Origin: Microthrixaceae bacterium
GTDB lineage: Bacteria; Actinomycetota; Acidimicrobiia; Acidimicrobiales; Microtrichaceae
Assembly (NCBI GenBank): GCA_020637215.1
Contig: JACJWI010000002.1
Span: 124,001-188,000 of the forward strand
DNA: 64,000 nt
Direction: 5' to 3'
Shown: positions 1-8,435 of the stretch, piece after piece
How the letters are laid out: the number at the start of each line of letters is the position of its first letter
How positions within the stretch are numbered: the stretch's first letter is position 1
Notes under the pieces: generated by a model
Seen by the model: only the letters and a program-made list of their open reading frames with translations
Databases searched by the model: none
What the model was told of the DNA's origin: nothing
Program-made: the position numbers and the translations under genes

Positions 1-43
1 GACGGGCCGCTCGGCGATCACGGCGACGGGAGGCGAAAACGGG

Positions 44-71
44 CGAAACCCCTGCAATTGCAGGGGTTTCG
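44..71 (-). terminator. Hairpin terminator of tRNA-Thr
   Basis: A perfect 28-bp palindrome (arms starting CGAAACCCC, centre AATT) begins 6 nt beyond the 3' end of the tRNA on the minus strand. It is followed 4 nt later by four T residues (minus strand, 39 to 36). This is the layout of an intrinsic terminator. A palindromic protein-binding site is the alternative. Confidence 0.75.
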
Positions 72-76
72 GTCCG

Positions 77-149
77 AGCCCAGGAGGAGAATCGAACTCC
101 TGACCTGCTCATTACGAGTGAGCTGCTCTGCCGTCTGAGCTACCTGGGC
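77..149 (-). tRNA. tRNA-Thr (anticodon CGU)
   Basis: The minus strand folds as a 73-nt cloverleaf. The acceptor stem is GCCCAGG/CCTGGGC, the anticodon stem GCTCA/TGAGC holds loop CTCGTAA (anticodon CGT), and the T arm contains GTTCGATTC. CCA is not encoded. A TATGCT hexamer on the minus strand (195 to 190) is a possible -10 about 40 nt upstream. Confidence 0.95.
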
Positions 150-297
150 GACCGCCTCGTCGGCCGGATCGACACGACGCGGACAGGCGAGCATACCGGA
201 CCGGCCCGAAAGCGGACACGGCACGGTCCGAGCGATCCGGCCTCCGGCTCGGTCGTCATCACGGTGCGGACAGCTGCCGGAGCAACCGGTCGCCGGC

Positions 298-1380
298 TCA
301 GCGCAACGGGGGCAGCGCGACGAACAACGCCTGGAGCTGCAGCGACACGTTCGGGTTGAACCGCAGCGAATCGGTGAGCTCCTGCACCGCGTCGGCCGCA
401 GCCAGGAACCGATCGGCAGGCGCGCCGTCCTCGAGTGCGTCGCGGTAGCGGGAGACCAGGGTCGCCAGGCCGCTGAGCAGGTCCGCTGTGCGGACCCGAC
501 GCTGCTCCCGCTTGTGCCGGGCGATCATCGCGTTGCGCGGTCCGGCCATCCGGGCACCCAGCTGATCGACCTGGGCGTCGAACGCCGCGAGCTCCTCGTC
601 GTGGCGCTCGGTCAACGGCGCCGCGACCTCGTCTGTCGCGGCCAGCACCTCGTCGACCAGGGCCATGGCAGTGGTGCCGGTGCCGTCGAGTCGGTCGGGA
701 ACCGAGTACCAACGATCCCGGCGGAGGGCGGCGTTGGGGTCGTTCGCCAGCAGTCGAGCCTGGGTCATCGACCCCCCGGCCCCGGCCGCGGCGATCCGGG
801 CCTGCTCGACGTCGACGCCCTCGGACACGAGCCGCTCGGCGATCGCGCCCTGGGCGACCGAGTCGAACTCGACGACCACGCACCGCGAGGCGATGGTGAC
901 CATCTCCGGCGGGATCTCCTCGGCCAGCACGACGAGGACCGTCGAGGGCGGCGGCTCCTCCAACGTCTTGAGGAGCTTGGGCGACTGCGCCGCCAGGTGC
1001 AGGTCGACCAGCACGATGACCTGGCGGTCCCCGACGGGTGGCGCCATGTGGGCGCGCCTCACCACGTCGTCCATCTGGTCCCGGTCGATCGACGCCCCGA
1101 CACGCTCCACCACGGTGAGCGCCGGGTGTGCCTCGGCGCCGACCTGGCGACGTCCCGACGCGACCGTCGCCGGGTCTGCGCCGTCCAACAGCAGGTCCGC
1201 CGCGAAGGCCCGGGCGGCTTCCCGGGTCCCGGAACCCTCGGGTCCGACCAACAGGTACGCGTGGACCGGATCGGTCACCGACGCGCGGAGCCGGGCCACG
1301 GCGACGTCCTGGCCGACGACCTCGCCCCACAGGTCCGGGCCGTCGAGATCAGTGCCGTCGGCCGGGCCGTCCGCGCTCAT
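298..1380 (-). CDS. holB: DNA polymerase III delta-prime subunit
   Basis: A 360-aa clamp-loader subunit of the AAA+ fold, expected to sit in the replisome and help load the beta clamp. The SRC motif (in ASRCVVVEF, about residue 163) that supplies the arginine finger is present. The P-loop is degenerate: GPEGSGTR near residues 44-51 lacks the lysine, so it should not hydrolyse ATP itself. The zinc-module cysteines of many relatives are also missing. The ATG at 1380 overlaps the tmk stop (ATGA), which fixes the start and implies translational coupling. It is the last gene of topA-MFS-tmk-holB, an order also seen in Streptomyces and mycobacteria. Confidence 0.9.
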   Translation of the reverse strand: MSADGPADGTDLDGPDLWGEVVGQDVAVARLRASVTDPVHAYLLVGPEGSGTREAARAFAADLLLDGADPATVASGRRQVGAEAHPALTVVERVGASIDRDQMDDVVRRAHMAPPVGDRQVIVLVDLHLAAQSPKLLKTLEEPPPSTVLVVLAEEIPPEMVTIASRCVVVEFDSVAQGAIAERLVSEGVDVEQARIAAAGAGGSMTQARLLANDPNAALRRDRWYSVPDRLDGTGTTAMALVDEVLAATDEVAAPLTERHDEELAAFDAQVDQLGARMAGPRNAMIARHKREQRRVRTADLLSGLATLVSRYRDALEDGAPADRFLAAADAVQELTDSLRFNPNVSLQLQALFVALPPLR

Positions 1381-2012
1381 TGTCCCGCTCCCGGAACCGG
1401 ACCGAGCTCCGGCCAGCGGTCGGTCACCGCCCGCAGCACGCGTTCCTCGACGAGGTCCGCGTCGCCGTCCCCGTCGATGCGGACCCACAGCTCGGGAGCG
1501 GCCGCGGCCTGCTCCGCGAAGCTCGCTGCCACCCGCCGGTGGAAGTCCGCACCGGCCGCCTCGATGCGGTCCCGCGCTCCCCCGGTTCGTTCGGCGGCGA
1601 CGGGTTCCGGCACCTCGAGCAGCACCACCAGGTCGGGGGTCAGACCGTCGGTGGCCCAACGGTTCAGGCGCGACAGATCGCCCGCGTCCAGTCCACGACC
1701 GGCGCCCTGGTAGGCGATCGTGGAGGGGATGTAGCGGTCCGACACCACGTGCCGCCCGGCGGCCAGCGCAGGACGCACCACCGTGGCCACGTGCTGGGCC
1801 CGGTCCGCGGCCATCAGCAGCGCTTCGGACCGGTCGGTGAGCGCCACGTCGTACTCGGCCGCGGCCAACAGCACCTCGCGGAGTCGCACACCCACGTCGG
1901 TCCCTCCCGGTTCGCGTGTGAGCACCGCCCCGAGGCGGCTCGCCAGGCGGCCGGCCTGGGTGGACTTCCCACTCCCCTCGCCGCCCTCGAACACGATGAA
2001 CCGCCCGGTCAT
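1377..2012 (-). CDS. tmk: Thymidylate kinase
   Basis: A 211-aa dTMP kinase (dTMP + ATP to dTDP + ADP) in the cytosolic dTTP pathway. The P-loop GGEGSGKST lies at residues 10-18, the REPGG motif follows near residue 33, the DRY motif (SDRYIPSTIAYQG) sits near 91 and a LID-like RTGGARDRIE near 145. Length is normal for the family. Its ATG overlaps the stop of the MFS gene, and its own stop overlaps the holB start. In Streptomyces, from memory, the same MFS and kinase are fused in one long protein, so this is the unfused state with the two genes still overlapping by 4 nt. Confidence 0.95.
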   Translation of the reverse strand: MTGRFIVFEGGEGSGKSTQAGRLASRLGAVLTREPGGTDVGVRLREVLLAAAEYDVALTDRSEALLMAADRAQHVATVVRPALAAGRHVVSDRYIPSTIAYQGAGRGLDAGDLSRLNRWATDGLTPDLVVLLEVPEPVAAERTGGARDRIEAAGADFHRRVAASFAEQAAAAPELWVRIDGDGDADLVEERVLRAVTDRWPELGPVPGAGQ

Positions 2013-3706
2013 GTCGGCTCCTGGGCGTCGGGGGTCGGTTCCGGTTCGGCTGCGGGTCCGGATCCGGTCACCGGGGGGTTGGCCGGGGGCTCGGTCGGTT
2101 CCGCCTCGGGTTCCGAGGGGAGCGACGGGTCGGGAGCCGCGACGGGGATGGCGGTCGGGTGGTTGCCGCGGGCTCGCTCCTCACCGTTCGGGCCGATCGC
2201 CTGACGGAGGCCGTCGCGCAGCTGGGAGCGCAGACCGATCTTCATCGACCGGCTGGCCAGCACTCCGGCCCCGCAGAGGATCAGAGCCGCGAGCCACAAC
2301 GTGAGGCGGACGCCGGGGATGGCCAGGTCGAAGCCGAAGACGCTGGCGGTGGGAACGCCTTCCTGGTCGCCGGTGGCGGCGCGGGCGAACCCGTTGAAGA
2401 CCGTCGCCAGGGTCGGACCGACGACCAGCGCGAGCAGCACGCACGCCCGGACCAGGGTGAGCATGGTGGCGAAGATCCGGCCGCGGAGCTCGTCGTCGGT
2501 GTGCTCCTGCAGCAGCGTGAAGCCGAGCACGTACACCGCTCCCGCGCACGCCCCCAGCCCGAAGATCCCGAGCGCGGCGAGCCAGAAGGTCGACATCGAC
2601 ACGCCGAAGAACATCGACACGCCGCCGGCGAAGACGAGCACGGGGAAGGCCTGCTCCTTGGGCAGCCGCTTCTGCAACGCGGTGAGCGACACGACCCCGG
2701 TGGCGACCCCCAGTCCGAGTGCGGTGATGAACAGCGGGAACGTGTTGGCGTTGCCGATGACGAAGCGGGCGAAGGTGGGGCCGAGGGGCACCAGCATCGC
2801 CCCGCCGATCAGACCGGTCGCCAGGCCGAGGATCACGCCGCGCACGATCGGGTTGGCGCCGATGAACTGCAGGCCCTCCCGGATGTCGTCGAAGGCCCCG
2901 CGCAGGCTCGAGCGCTCGGCTTCCTCGGCCTCGGCGAAGGTGCTGGGAGACCCGTCGCCGGTCGCCGCCGCCGCCTCGACGGCTCGGGCTTCGCGCGCTG
3001 CGGCGGACGTCGACGGCAGGCCGCGATAGACGAAGCGCGAGATCAGCAGCGCCGACACCAGGAACGACGCCGCGTCGAAGTAGAACGCGAGGGTCTGGGT
3101 GTCGCCGAGCTCACGGTTCAGGCCCAGGAAGGCAAGCACGCTGATCTCGGCCAGGTGGTCGTTGAGGACCTTCAGGACGTACTGGATCGGACCGGCGATC
3201 GGCATGGTCGCGTACGCGGCGACCAGTCCGAGCGAGTTGGCCGTGGTCAGCCGGTCGGCGGGGACCACCGCGGGCACCGTCGCCTCCTTCGCCGGCGACC
3301 AGGCCAGGGTGAACATCTCCAGGATGAAGCTGGCCACGATCAGACCCGGCACGGTCTGCACCAAGGGCAGCAACAGGAACACCCCGGCCCGGGCGACGTC
3401 GGAGACGACCATGATCCGCTTGCGGTCGAAGCGGTCGACGATCACGCCGATGAACGGCGCCAGGAAGATGCCCGGCGCCACCCGCGCCGTGGTGACGAGG
3501 GCGATGGCGGCCTCGGGTTGGGTCGAGATCGACGCCGCCAGCGAGGTGATGGCGAAGAAGCCGACCCAGTCCCCCAGGGCCGAGATGACCTGGACGTTGA
3601 AGAGGGCGAAGAAGCGACGGGTGATGAAGACCCGTTCGATCCACCCCTGGGCCGGGGCTCCCCCGGCCGGGGGCGGTTCGGGGGTCGGTGCGCTCAGGTC
3701 ACTCAC
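2009..3706 (-). CDS. MFS transporter next to tmk
   Basis: A 565-aa major facilitator protein with hydrophobic segments in two halves, around residues 30-220 and 280-495. They are joined by an Ala/Glu-rich cytosolic linker near 225-270. A DRFDRKR signature-like loop follows the second or third helix. The last 60 residues are a Pro/Glu/Ala-rich tail. The GTG at 3706 lies inside the topA stop (GTGAGTGA, 8-nt overlap), and the stop overlaps the tmk start. Substrate is unknown. The fusion of this type of MFS to thymidylate kinase in other actinobacteria suggests a functional link, but the sequence does not show which. Confidence 0.85.
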   Translation of the reverse strand: MSDLSAPTPEPPPAGGAPAQGWIERVFITRRFFALFNVQVISALGDWVGFFAITSLAASISTQPEAAIALVTTARVAPGIFLAPFIGVIVDRFDRKRIMVVSDVARAGVFLLLPLVQTVPGLIVASFILEMFTLAWSPAKEATVPAVVPADRLTTANSLGLVAAYATMPIAGPIQYVLKVLNDHLAEISVLAFLGLNRELGDTQTLAFYFDAASFLVSALLISRFVYRGLPSTSAAAREARAVEAAAATGDGSPSTFAEAEEAERSSLRGAFDDIREGLQFIGANPIVRGVILGLATGLIGGAMLVPLGPTFARFVIGNANTFPLFITALGLGVATGVVSLTALQKRLPKEQAFPVLVFAGGVSMFFGVSMSTFWLAALGIFGLGACAGAVYVLGFTLLQEHTDDELRGRIFATMLTLVRACVLLALVVGPTLATVFNGFARAATGDQEGVPTASVFGFDLAIPGVRLTLWLAALILCGAGVLASRSMKIGLRSQLRDGLRQAIGPNGEERARGNHPTAIPVAAPDPSLPSEPEAEPTEPPANPPVTGSGPAAEPEPTPDAQEPT

Positions 3707-6587
3707 CGCCGTCCGGTGGCGGAGCCGGCTCGTCGCCCCCGCCGCCGGCCGAGCTCTTCGTCGCGGCGGCCTTCTTCTTGGCCGGGCGCTTCTTCGCGGC
3801 CGCCTTCTTCTTGGCCGCGCTCTTCGGGGCCGCGCTCTTCTTGGCCGCGCTCTTCTTGGCCGTGCTCTTCTTCTTGGTCGCCTTCTTCTTCTTGGACGGC
3901 CCCTTGGCCCGACGCTCGGCGAGCAGCTCGAGCGCCCGGTCCATGGTGAGCTCCTCGACCGAGTCGCCCTTGCGCAGGCTGGCGTTGGTCTCGCCGTCGG
4001 TCACGTACGGGCCGAACCGTCCGTCCTTGACCACGATCGGGCGTTCGGTGTCGGGATCGGGTCCCAGCTCCTTCAGCGGCGGCTTGGGCGCGGCCTGACC
4101 CCGTCGACGCTTGGGCTGGGCCAGGATCGCCAGCGCCTCGTCCAGGGTGAGGGTGAGGATCTGGTCCTCGGAGTCGAGCGAGCGGGAGTCGGTGCCCTTC
4201 TTGAGGTACGGGCCGTAGCGACCGTTCTGGGTGGTGATGACAACGCCGTCGGCGGGGTCCGCTCCGACCTCTCGCGGTAGCTCCAACAGCGGCAGGACCT
4301 GCTCGAGGGTGACCGTGGCCGGATCCATCGACGCGAACAACGACGCCGTGCGGGGCTTGAGGCCGGTCTCGTCGTCGTGCTCGCCCTCCTGGACGTACGG
4401 TCCGAACCGGCCGGCCTTGAGGTGCACGACCAGGCCCGTGTCGGGGTGCTCGCCCAGGTCGCGGTCACCCGACGGCGCCTCGAGCAGCTCGACGGCCCGC
4501 TCGGGGGTGAGCTCGTCGGGAGGCGTGTCGTCGGGGATCGACGCCCGTTGCACGTCGTCGCCGTCGCCGCGTTCCAGGTACGGCCCGTAGCGGCCGACCC
4601 GGGCCACGATCGGCACCCCGTCGCCGTCGGCCCCGAGCGGAATCGAGTTGATGGCCCGGGCGTCGATGTCGCCGAGGTCGTCGACCAGCCGCTTGAGGGC
4701 CAGGCCGGCGGCGACGTCGGCGTCACCTGCCGGATCTCCCTCGGCGGGCGCGCCGCCGGCACCGCCGAAGTAGAAGCGGCTCAGCCACGGCTCCATGTCC
4801 TCCGAACCCGACGCGATGCGGTCGAGGTCCTCTTCCATCGCGGCGGTGAACGCGTAGTCGACCAGGGTCGGGAAGTGCTGCTCGAGCAGGGTCACCACCG
4901 CGAACGCGGTGAAGCTGGGGACCAGCGCCGTGCCCTTGCGCCACACGTAGCCGCGGTCCTGCACCGTCGAGATGGTCGAGGCGTAGGTGGACGGGCGTCC
5001 GACCCCGAGCTCCTCCAGGCGCTTGACCAGCGAGGCCTCGGTGTAGCGCGCCGGCGGCTGGGTCTCGTGACCGGCGACCTCGAGGTCCTCGGCGCGCACC
5101 GCCTCCCCCACCGCCAGGTCGGGAAGGATCCGCTCCTGGTCGTCGAGCGCGGCGTCGGGGTCGTCGCGCCCCTCGACGTAGGCCCGCAGGAACCCGGGGA
5201 ACAGGATCGTGCGGCCCGACGCCGAGAACACCGCGACCTGCTCCACCGCAGCCGACGGATCGGCGCCGTCCACGGTCGGCACGACGACCGGCGCGGTCGT
5301 CGTCTCGAGGCGGACCTGGACCGACTCGCCCCGGGCGTCGGTCATCTGCGACGCGATCGTCCGCTGCCAGATCAGCTCGTAGAGCCGGAACTCGGCGTTG
5401 CCGAGCTCGCTGCGCACCTGGTCGGGGGTCCGGAACGAGTCGCCGGCGGGCCGGATCGCCTCGTGGGCCTCCTGGGCGTTCTTCACCTTGTTGGCGTAGC
5501 GACGCGGCGCGTCGGGGACGTACGCGTCGCCGTACTTGTCGCGGATCTGGCGTCGGGCGGCGTTCAGGGCGGCGTCGGACAACGTCGTCGAGTCCGTCCG
5601 CATGTAGGTGATGTAGCCGTTCTCGTAGAGCCGCTGAGCGGTCGACATCGCCATCGACGACGACATGCGCAGCTTGCGCCCCGCCTCCTGTTGCAGCGTC
5701 GAGGTCATGAACGGCGGCGACGGGCGACGGGTGTACGGCTTGCGCTCGACCGATCGCACCTCGACCGGTCGGTCGGCCAGGGCGTCGCACACCGCGGTCG
5801 CTGAACTCTCGTCGAGCAGCACCACCTCGGCCGCCTGCGCCGATGCGGTCAGACGGCCGTCCTGACCGAAGTCCTTGCCCGTCGCCAAGCGGCGTCCGCC
5901 GAGCTCGACCAGGCCGGCGGGGAACGGCGTCGGGTCGCGATCGGCATCGACGTGGACGAACGTGGCCTGGAGGTCCCACCAGGACCCGGCCCGGAACGCC
6001 ATCCGCTCCCGTTCGCGTTCGACGACGATCCGGGTCGCCACCGACTGCACCCGACCGGCGGACAGGCCCCGGCCGACCTTCTTCCACAGGACCGGCGACA
6101 CCTCGTATCCGACCAGGCGGTCCAGGATCCGTCGGGTCTCCTGGGCGTCGACCAGGCGACGGTCGAGCTCGCGGGGGTTGTCGATGGCGTGGCGGATCGC
6201 CTCGGGGGTGATCTCGTGGAACACCATCCGACGCACCGGGACACGGGGGCTGAGCACCTCGAGCAGGTGCCACGCGATCGCCTCCCCCTCGCGGTCCTCA
6301 TCGGTCGCGAGGTAGAGCTCGTCGGCGTCCTTCAGGGCCGCCTTCAGGTGCCGGACGTGGTCGCGCTTCTCCGGGGAGACGATGTACAGCGGCTTGAAGT
6401 GGTTCTCGGTGTCCACCCCGAGGCGGGCCCAGGCCTGGCCCTTGTACTCCTTGGGGACGTCCGCGGCGTTGCGCGGGAGGTCCCGGATGTGGCCGATGGA
6501 GGATTCGACCTGGTAGTCGTCGCCGAGATACCCGGCGATGGTCCGGGCCTTGGCCGGTGACTCCACGATGACGAGCGGACTTCCCAC
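3699..6587 (-). CDS. topA: DNA topoisomerase I
   Basis: A type IA topoisomerase of 962 aa that relaxes negative supercoils. The N-terminal Toprim opens with VIVESPAKA and carries DEDREGEAIAW. The catalytic tyrosine is Tyr328 in YMRTDS. Instead of zinc fingers the C-terminus has four GR(F/Y)GPY repeats and then a roughly 50-residue Lys/Ala tail, as in mycobacterial and streptomycete enzymes. The GTG at 6587 (just before SPLVIVESPAK) is preferred because homology starts there; GTG or TTG codons a few residues upstream remain possible. It is the first gene of the topA-MFS-tmk-holB operon and diverges from an acyl-CoA dehydrogenase gene. Confidence 0.95.
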   Translation of the reverse strand: MGSPLVIVESPAKARTIAGYLGDDYQVESSIGHIRDLPRNAADVPKEYKGQAWARLGVDTENHFKPLYIVSPEKRDHVRHLKAALKDADELYLATDEDREGEAIAWHLLEVLSPRVPVRRMVFHEITPEAIRHAIDNPRELDRRLVDAQETRRILDRLVGYEVSPVLWKKVGRGLSAGRVQSVATRIVVERERERMAFRAGSWWDLQATFVHVDADRDPTPFPAGLVELGGRRLATGKDFGQDGRLTASAQAAEVVLLDESSATAVCDALADRPVEVRSVERKPYTRRPSPPFMTSTLQQEAGRKLRMSSSMAMSTAQRLYENGYITYMRTDSTTLSDAALNAARRQIRDKYGDAYVPDAPRRYANKVKNAQEAHEAIRPAGDSFRTPDQVRSELGNAEFRLYELIWQRTIASQMTDARGESVQVRLETTTAPVVVPTVDGADPSAAVEQVAVFSASGRTILFPGFLRAYVEGRDDPDAALDDQERILPDLAVGEAVRAEDLEVAGHETQPPARYTEASLVKRLEELGVGRPSTYASTISTVQDRGYVWRKGTALVPSFTAFAVVTLLEQHFPTLVDYAFTAAMEEDLDRIASGSEDMEPWLSRFYFGGAGGAPAEGDPAGDADVAAGLALKRLVDDLGDIDARAINSIPLGADGDGVPIVARVGRYGPYLERGDGDDVQRASIPDDTPPDELTPERAVELLEAPSGDRDLGEHPDTGLVVHLKAGRFGPYVQEGEHDDETGLKPRTASLFASMDPATVTLEQVLPLLELPREVGADPADGVVITTQNGRYGPYLKKGTDSRSLDSEDQILTLTLDEALAILAQPKRRRGQAAPKPPLKELGPDPDTERPIVVKDGRFGPYVTDGETNASLRKGDSVEELTMDRALELLAERRAKGPSKKKKATKKKSTAKKSAAKKSAAPKSAAKKKAAAKKRPAKKKAAATKSSAGGGGDEPAPPPDGGE

Positions 6588-6796
6588 GGCTCGGTACAAC
6601 ACACGCCCCGCGGAGGCCTTGTCAACCACCCGAGCCGGGTCACCCTCCCCGGAGCTGCGCTCGACGGGCGGTCGGCCGTGGGCCCGGGGGTAGGGTGCGC
6701 ATCGTCGGGCAGGGGCGCCGCTCCCGTACCTGCGGGCCGGGCATCGTCCCGGTTCCGGCACCCCGCGACGACCCCGTCGACCCGAGAGGACGACCC

Positions 6797-8008
6797 ATGA
6801 ACCTCGAACCCTCCGACCGCGGCAAGGCGCTCCAGGAGACGCTGCTGGCCTTCATGGACAGCCACGTGTACCCGGCCGAGCCGGTGTACCGCGAGCAGAT
6901 GGCGGCGTCGGGCGACGCCCACTTCCACCCGCCGATCGTCGAGGACCTCAAGGCCGCCGCCCGCGAGCGGGGACTGTGGAACCTGTTCCTGCCGCACCGC
7001 ACACCGTGGAGCCCCGATCCGCTCCCCAACCTCGATTACGCGTACCTGGCCGAGATCACCGGCCGCTCGACCGCGCTGGCTCCCGAGGCGCTCAACTGCG
7101 CGGCACCCGACACCGGCAACATGGAGGTGCTCGCCCTGTTCGGCACCCCCGCCCAGCAGGAGGAGTGGCTGGTGCCGCTGCTCGAGGGCGAGATCCGCTC
7201 GGCGTTCGCCATGACCGAACCCGACGTCGCCTCCTCCGACGCCACCAACATCCAGATGCGCATCGAGCGCGACGGCGACGACTACGTCCTCAACGGCCGC
7301 AAGTGGTGGACCTCGGGTGCCGCGTCGGACCGCTGCAAGATCATGATCGTCATGGGCAAGACCGACCCCGACGCCCCCCGGCACCTCCAGCAGTCGATGA
7401 TCCTGGTGCCGATGGACACGCCGGGCGTGACCAAGGTCCGTGACCTGCCGGTGTTCGGCTACCAGGACCGCGAGGGCCACGGCGAGATGCTCTTCGAGGA
7501 CGTCCGGGTGCCGGCGACCAACCTGCTGGCCGAGGAGGGCTCCGGGTTCGCCATCGCCCAGGCCCGTCTGGGACCGGGTCGCATCCACCACTGCATGCGC
7601 TGCATCGGCATCGCCGAGCGCGCCCTCGACCTGATGTGCCGCCGGGTGACCGAACGGGTGGCGTTCGGACGGCCCCTCTCGGAGCAGGGCGTGATCCGCG
7701 AGTGGATCGCGGACTCCCGCATCGAGATCGAACAGGCCCGACTGCTCACGCTGAAGGCGGCCCACCTGATGGACACCGTCGGCCACAAGGGCGCGGCGAT
7801 CGAGATCTCGGCGATCAAGGTGGTGGCGCCGAACATGGCGCTGCGGGTCGTCGACCGGGCGATCCAGGCCCACGGCGGCGGCGGCGTGTCCGACGACTTC
7901 CCGCTCGCCCAGATGTACGCGGGGCTGCGCACGCTGCGCTTCGCCGACGGTCCCGACGAGGTGCACCGCCGTCAGGTCGCCCGTCAGGAGCTCGCCCGCC
8001 GCACCTGA
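6797..8008 (+). CDS. Acyl-CoA dehydrogenase (ACAD10/11-like)
   Basis: A 403-aa flavoprotein expected to oxidise an acyl-CoA at the alpha-beta bond. FAMTEPDVASSDATN and GRKWWTSGA match the FAD/substrate regions, and AFGRPLSEQG and QAHGGGGVSDDFPLA match the C-terminal domain. The region RFADGPDEVHR has Asp where many families have Glu, as in the ACAD10/11 branch. The ATG at 6797 is preceded by GAGAGGA at 6-nt spacing. A TAGGGT (6691-6696) lies about 100 nt upstream as a possible -10. The gene stands alone and the substrate is not evident. Confidence 0.9.
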   Translation: MNLEPSDRGKALQETLLAFMDSHVYPAEPVYREQMAASGDAHFHPPIVEDLKAAARERGLWNLFLPHRTPWSPDPLPNLDYAYLAEITGRSTALAPEALNCAAPDTGNMEVLALFGTPAQQEEWLVPLLEGEIRSAFAMTEPDVASSDATNIQMRIERDGDDYVLNGRKWWTSGAASDRCKIMIVMGKTDPDAPRHLQQSMILVPMDTPGVTKVRDLPVFGYQDREGHGEMLFEDVRVPATNLLAEEGSGFAIAQARLGPGRIHHCMRCIGIAERALDLMCRRVTERVAFGRPLSEQGVIREWIADSRIEIEQARLLTLKAAHLMDTVGHKGAAIEISAIKVVAPNMALRVVDRAIQAHGGGGVSDDFPLAQMYAGLRTLRFADGPDEVHRRQVARQELARRT

Positions 8009-8042
8009 TCGCTCCCGGCTCCGACCGGACGCCGGGCCCCGG

Positions 8043-8366
8043 TCAGGTCGGCAGGTCCTCCTGGGCGGCGAGAACCTCGAGCAGGCGGTCGACGCCGAGC
8101 TCTACCAGCAGGTCCCGCGCCGGACCGGCCGGGCACACCACCGCGAAGCGACCTCCGGCGCGCCGGGCGCGCAGCGACCCGACGAACAGCACCCCGAGCG
8201 TGACCGGGTCCAGGTGGTCGACCCCGCTGAGGTCGACCGCCACGTCGGGCGATTCGGTGCGGTCGAGCGCCTGACGAAGCGCCGGGATCGTCGCCAGGTC
8301 CATGTCGCCGACCACGCACAGCAGGTCCCACCGGCCCGCCGGGACGATCCGCACGTCGAACAGCAC
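8043..8366 (-). CDS. STAS-domain protein lacking the phospho-serine
   Basis: A 107-aa single STAS domain of the anti-anti-sigma type. The strand-helix pattern is intact, and VDLSGVDHLDP leads into TLGVLFVG, matching the SpoIIAA phosphorylation loop. However, the usual Asp-Ser is Asp-Pro, so classical serine phosphorylation looks impossible; a nearby Thr is the only hydroxyl. No anti-sigma kinase gene is adjacent. The GTG at 8366 has TACGGT 7 nt upstream (8379 to 8374) and no Shine-Dalgarno, suggesting a leaderless mRNA. It could bind a partner constitutively or serve in a non-sigma switch. Confidence 0.8.
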   Translation of the reverse strand: MLFDVRIVPAGRWDLLCVVGDMDLATIPALRQALDRTESPDVAVDLSGVDHLDPVTLGVLFVGSLRARRAGGRFAVVCPAGPARDLLVELGVDRLLEVLAAQEDLPT

Positions 8367-8435
8367 GCCCTCAACCGTAGGTGCCGGGCGCCCGAGCGGG
8401 TTCCGTCACTGCCCTGACGTAGCGTTCCCACCACG

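Noticed and set aside
2159..3949. Long plus-strand frame opposite the MFS gene
   Set aside because: Repetitive charged translation without domains; the minus-strand MFS protein explains the sequence.
8023..8044. GACCGG/CCGGTC hairpin between the acyl-CoA dehydrogenase and STAS genes
   Set aside because: Only 6 bp with a 10-nt loop and no T-run; common by chance at this GC content.
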